This document shows positions 62,946-64,000 of a stretch of 64,000 nucleotides of DNA, piece by piece. A model generated the notes under the pieces. That model was not told where the DNA came from. It did no database searches and was given only the letters and a program-made list of their open reading frames with translations. Numbering within the stretch: position 1 is the stretch's first letter; every line of letters starts with the position of its first letter. The position numbers were made by a program, and so were the translations under genes. The DNA comes from Actinomycetota bacterium (GTDB taxonomy: Bacteria > Actinomycetota > Coriobacteriia > Anaerosomatales > PHET01): assembly GCA_029265315.1 (NCBI GenBank), contig JAJUJM010000007.1:1-64000 (forward strand). The letters run 5' to 3'.

Positions 62946-64000
62946 TCAGCGAGACGTTCTCAGCGCAGGCGCGCCTGCCAGCATCACTGCGCACAGGATG
63001 GCGCCCGCCGCCCCGTATCCGAACGTCGCCCAAGGGCCGATCGCTGACCACAACACGCCGGCGATGCTGCTGGCCACGAGCGTGGCGACTCCCGCCACGA
63101 GGCCGTGCAGACCTATCGCGGAAGCTCTCTGGCTCGCCGGAACAAGGTCGACGGCGAACGCCTTGCCAACGCCTTCGGTCGCCGCGATGTACAGTCCGTA
63201 GACGCCGAACAGCGCGACGAGCTGCTGCCACGTCGAAGCGACGGCGAAGCCCGCATACACGGCTGCGAAGATCACCAGTCCGCCGATCAAGACTCGACGA
63301 CGCCCCACACGGTCGGAAAGCGACCCGAGCCTCGGGGACGCGAGCGCGTATGTGACGTTGTACAGCACGTACAACAGCACCGTCGACGTCGTGGAGAGCC
63401 CGATGTCTTTCGCCTTGAGGATGAGGAACACATCGCTTGAGTTGGTCACGGCGAACGTCCCCCACGCGGCGAGGTACCAACGCAACGGAGGGTTGAACGC
63501 CCTCGCTTCGAATCGTGCTGCGGATCCAGCGTCGGCGGACTTGGCCGGTTGGTCCCTGAGCTGCAGGACCAGAACGACACTCACCACGGCGGGTAGCGTC
63601 GCAAGCCATATCACGAGCCGGACGTCACCTCTGGTCCACCAGAGCAGCAGCAGACACAGCAGCGCGCCGACGACCGCACCCGAGGTGTCGAGTGCGCGGT
63701 GCCATCCGAAGGCGAGACCTCTGTCAGCCTCGTCGACCGCATCAGCCAGGTAGGCGTCGCGCGGTCCGGTCCTGATGCCCTTGCCGAGCCGGTCAACGCC
63801 TCGGGCGAGCAATACGAACGGCCACGCTGGCGACAGTGCGATCAGCGGCTTGCCGAGCGCTGAGAGTCCGTAGCCCCACGCCATGAACGGGACACGGCGG
63901 CCCCGTCGATCAGAGAACCTGCCGGCAAGCGGACGGACCAGCGACGAGACAGCTTCCGCCACGCCCTCGATGACGCCGACCACAGCGACCGGGGCGCCGA
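62946..64000 (-). CDS. MFS transporter (N-terminus beyond window)
   Basis: A major facilitator transporter with 351 codons visible. About ten helices can be seen, with the family loop GRFSDRRGRRVPF after the second helix, GSLSDRVGRRRVL as its second-half equivalent, and RGVDRLGKGIRTGPRDAYLAD in between. The last motif is common in a group of MFS proteins of unknown substrate. The frame is open through the window edge (GAPVAVVGVIEG), so the start lies outside. Confidence 0.9.
   Translation of the reverse strand, partial: GAPVAVVGVIEGVAEAVSSLVRPLAGRFSDRRGRRVPFMAWGYGLSALGKPLIALSPAWPFVLLARGVDRLGKGIRTGPRDAYLADAVDEADRGLAFGWHRALDTSGAVVGALLCLLLLWWTRGDVRLVIWLATLPAVVSVVLVLQLRDQPAKSADAGSAARFEARAFNPPLRWYLAAWGTFAVTNSSDVFLILKAKDIGLSTTSTVLLYVLYNVTYALASPRLGSLSDRVGRRRVLIGGLVIFAAVYAGFAVASTWQQLVALFGVYGLYIAATEGVGKAFAVDLVPASQRASAIGLHGLVAGVATLVASSIAGVLWSAIGPWATFGYGAAGAILCAVMLAGAPALRTSR

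Overview
This is a high-GC chromosomal segment, most likely from an anaerobic or facultatively anaerobic actinobacterium. The run eno, ftsB/divIC, DUF501, ppx is a typical actinobacterial neighbourhood. The large multihaem cytochromes, molybdenum cofactor genes, selenocysteine genes, anaerobic ribonucleotide reductase and flavodiiron protein point to a Coriobacteriia-like or related deep anaerobic lineage. That placement is an inference from gene content; no rRNA gene is present.

Layout. (1) 1-4.7 kb: a minus-strand operon of a membrane cytochrome b followed by three multihaem c-type cytochromes (7, up to 13, and at least 17 haem motifs) that share repeated modules. (2) 4.8-13.2 kb: an unbroken minus-strand run of ten genes for molybdenum cofactor synthesis and sulfur/selenium handling (mobA-fdhD fusion, moeA, a small unknown gene, mobB, moaA, moaC, MOSC, moaB, cysteine desulfurase, DUF3343), led by a LysR regulator. 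(3) 13.4-16.4 kb: a Fur-family regulator with a perfect operator palindrome and a cobalt/nickel ECF transporter. (4) 16.5-28.4 kb: a mixed region with a flavodiiron protein, a degenerate rhomboid-TPR protein, a ferric-reductase-like flavocytochrome with a 30-residue membrane protein, a polyprenyl synthase, a FetAB-like ABC exporter, a secreted Asp-box protein, a DUF523-DUF1722 protein, a photolyase and a lipoprotein. (5) 28.5-36.7 kb: a selenocysteine region with tRNA-Sec, selB, selA, a YedF-like protein and selD, interleaved with a two-component system and TspO. (6) 36.7-42.2 kb: an EAL-domain protein, a clan GH-A-like glycosidase, a TPR protein, a B12-binding protein and tRNA-Leu. (7) 42.2-53.3 kb: ppx, DUF501, divIC, pyk, a methyltransferase, eno, mazG, a PrsA/SurA-like lipoprotein and mfd. 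(8) 53.5-58.3 kb: anaerobic ribonucleotide reductase genes and endonuclease III. (9) 58.3-64 kb: a bactofilin pair, small membrane proteins, a YacP-like nuclease, a secreted coiled-coil protein and an MFS transporter cut by the window edge.

Points that automatic annotation would probably miss: selD is itself a selenoprotein, with an in-frame TGA at codon 18 and a hairpin 10 nt downstream; the anaerobic ribonucleotide reductase is interrupted by an in-frame TGA, so that its glycyl-radical segment lies in a separate 66-codon frame with its own ribosome binding site; the middle cytochrome looks like a fusion of the modules of its two neighbours and carries CX3CH, CX4CH and CXXCK motifs; and pyruvate kinase carries Lys where potassium-dependent enzymes carry Glu.

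The genes fit a lifestyle of anaerobic respiration: menaquinol oxidation through cytochrome b and multihaem wires, molybdenum enzymes that need sulfur or selenium delivery, selenoprotein synthesis, and oxygen defence by the flavodiiron protein.
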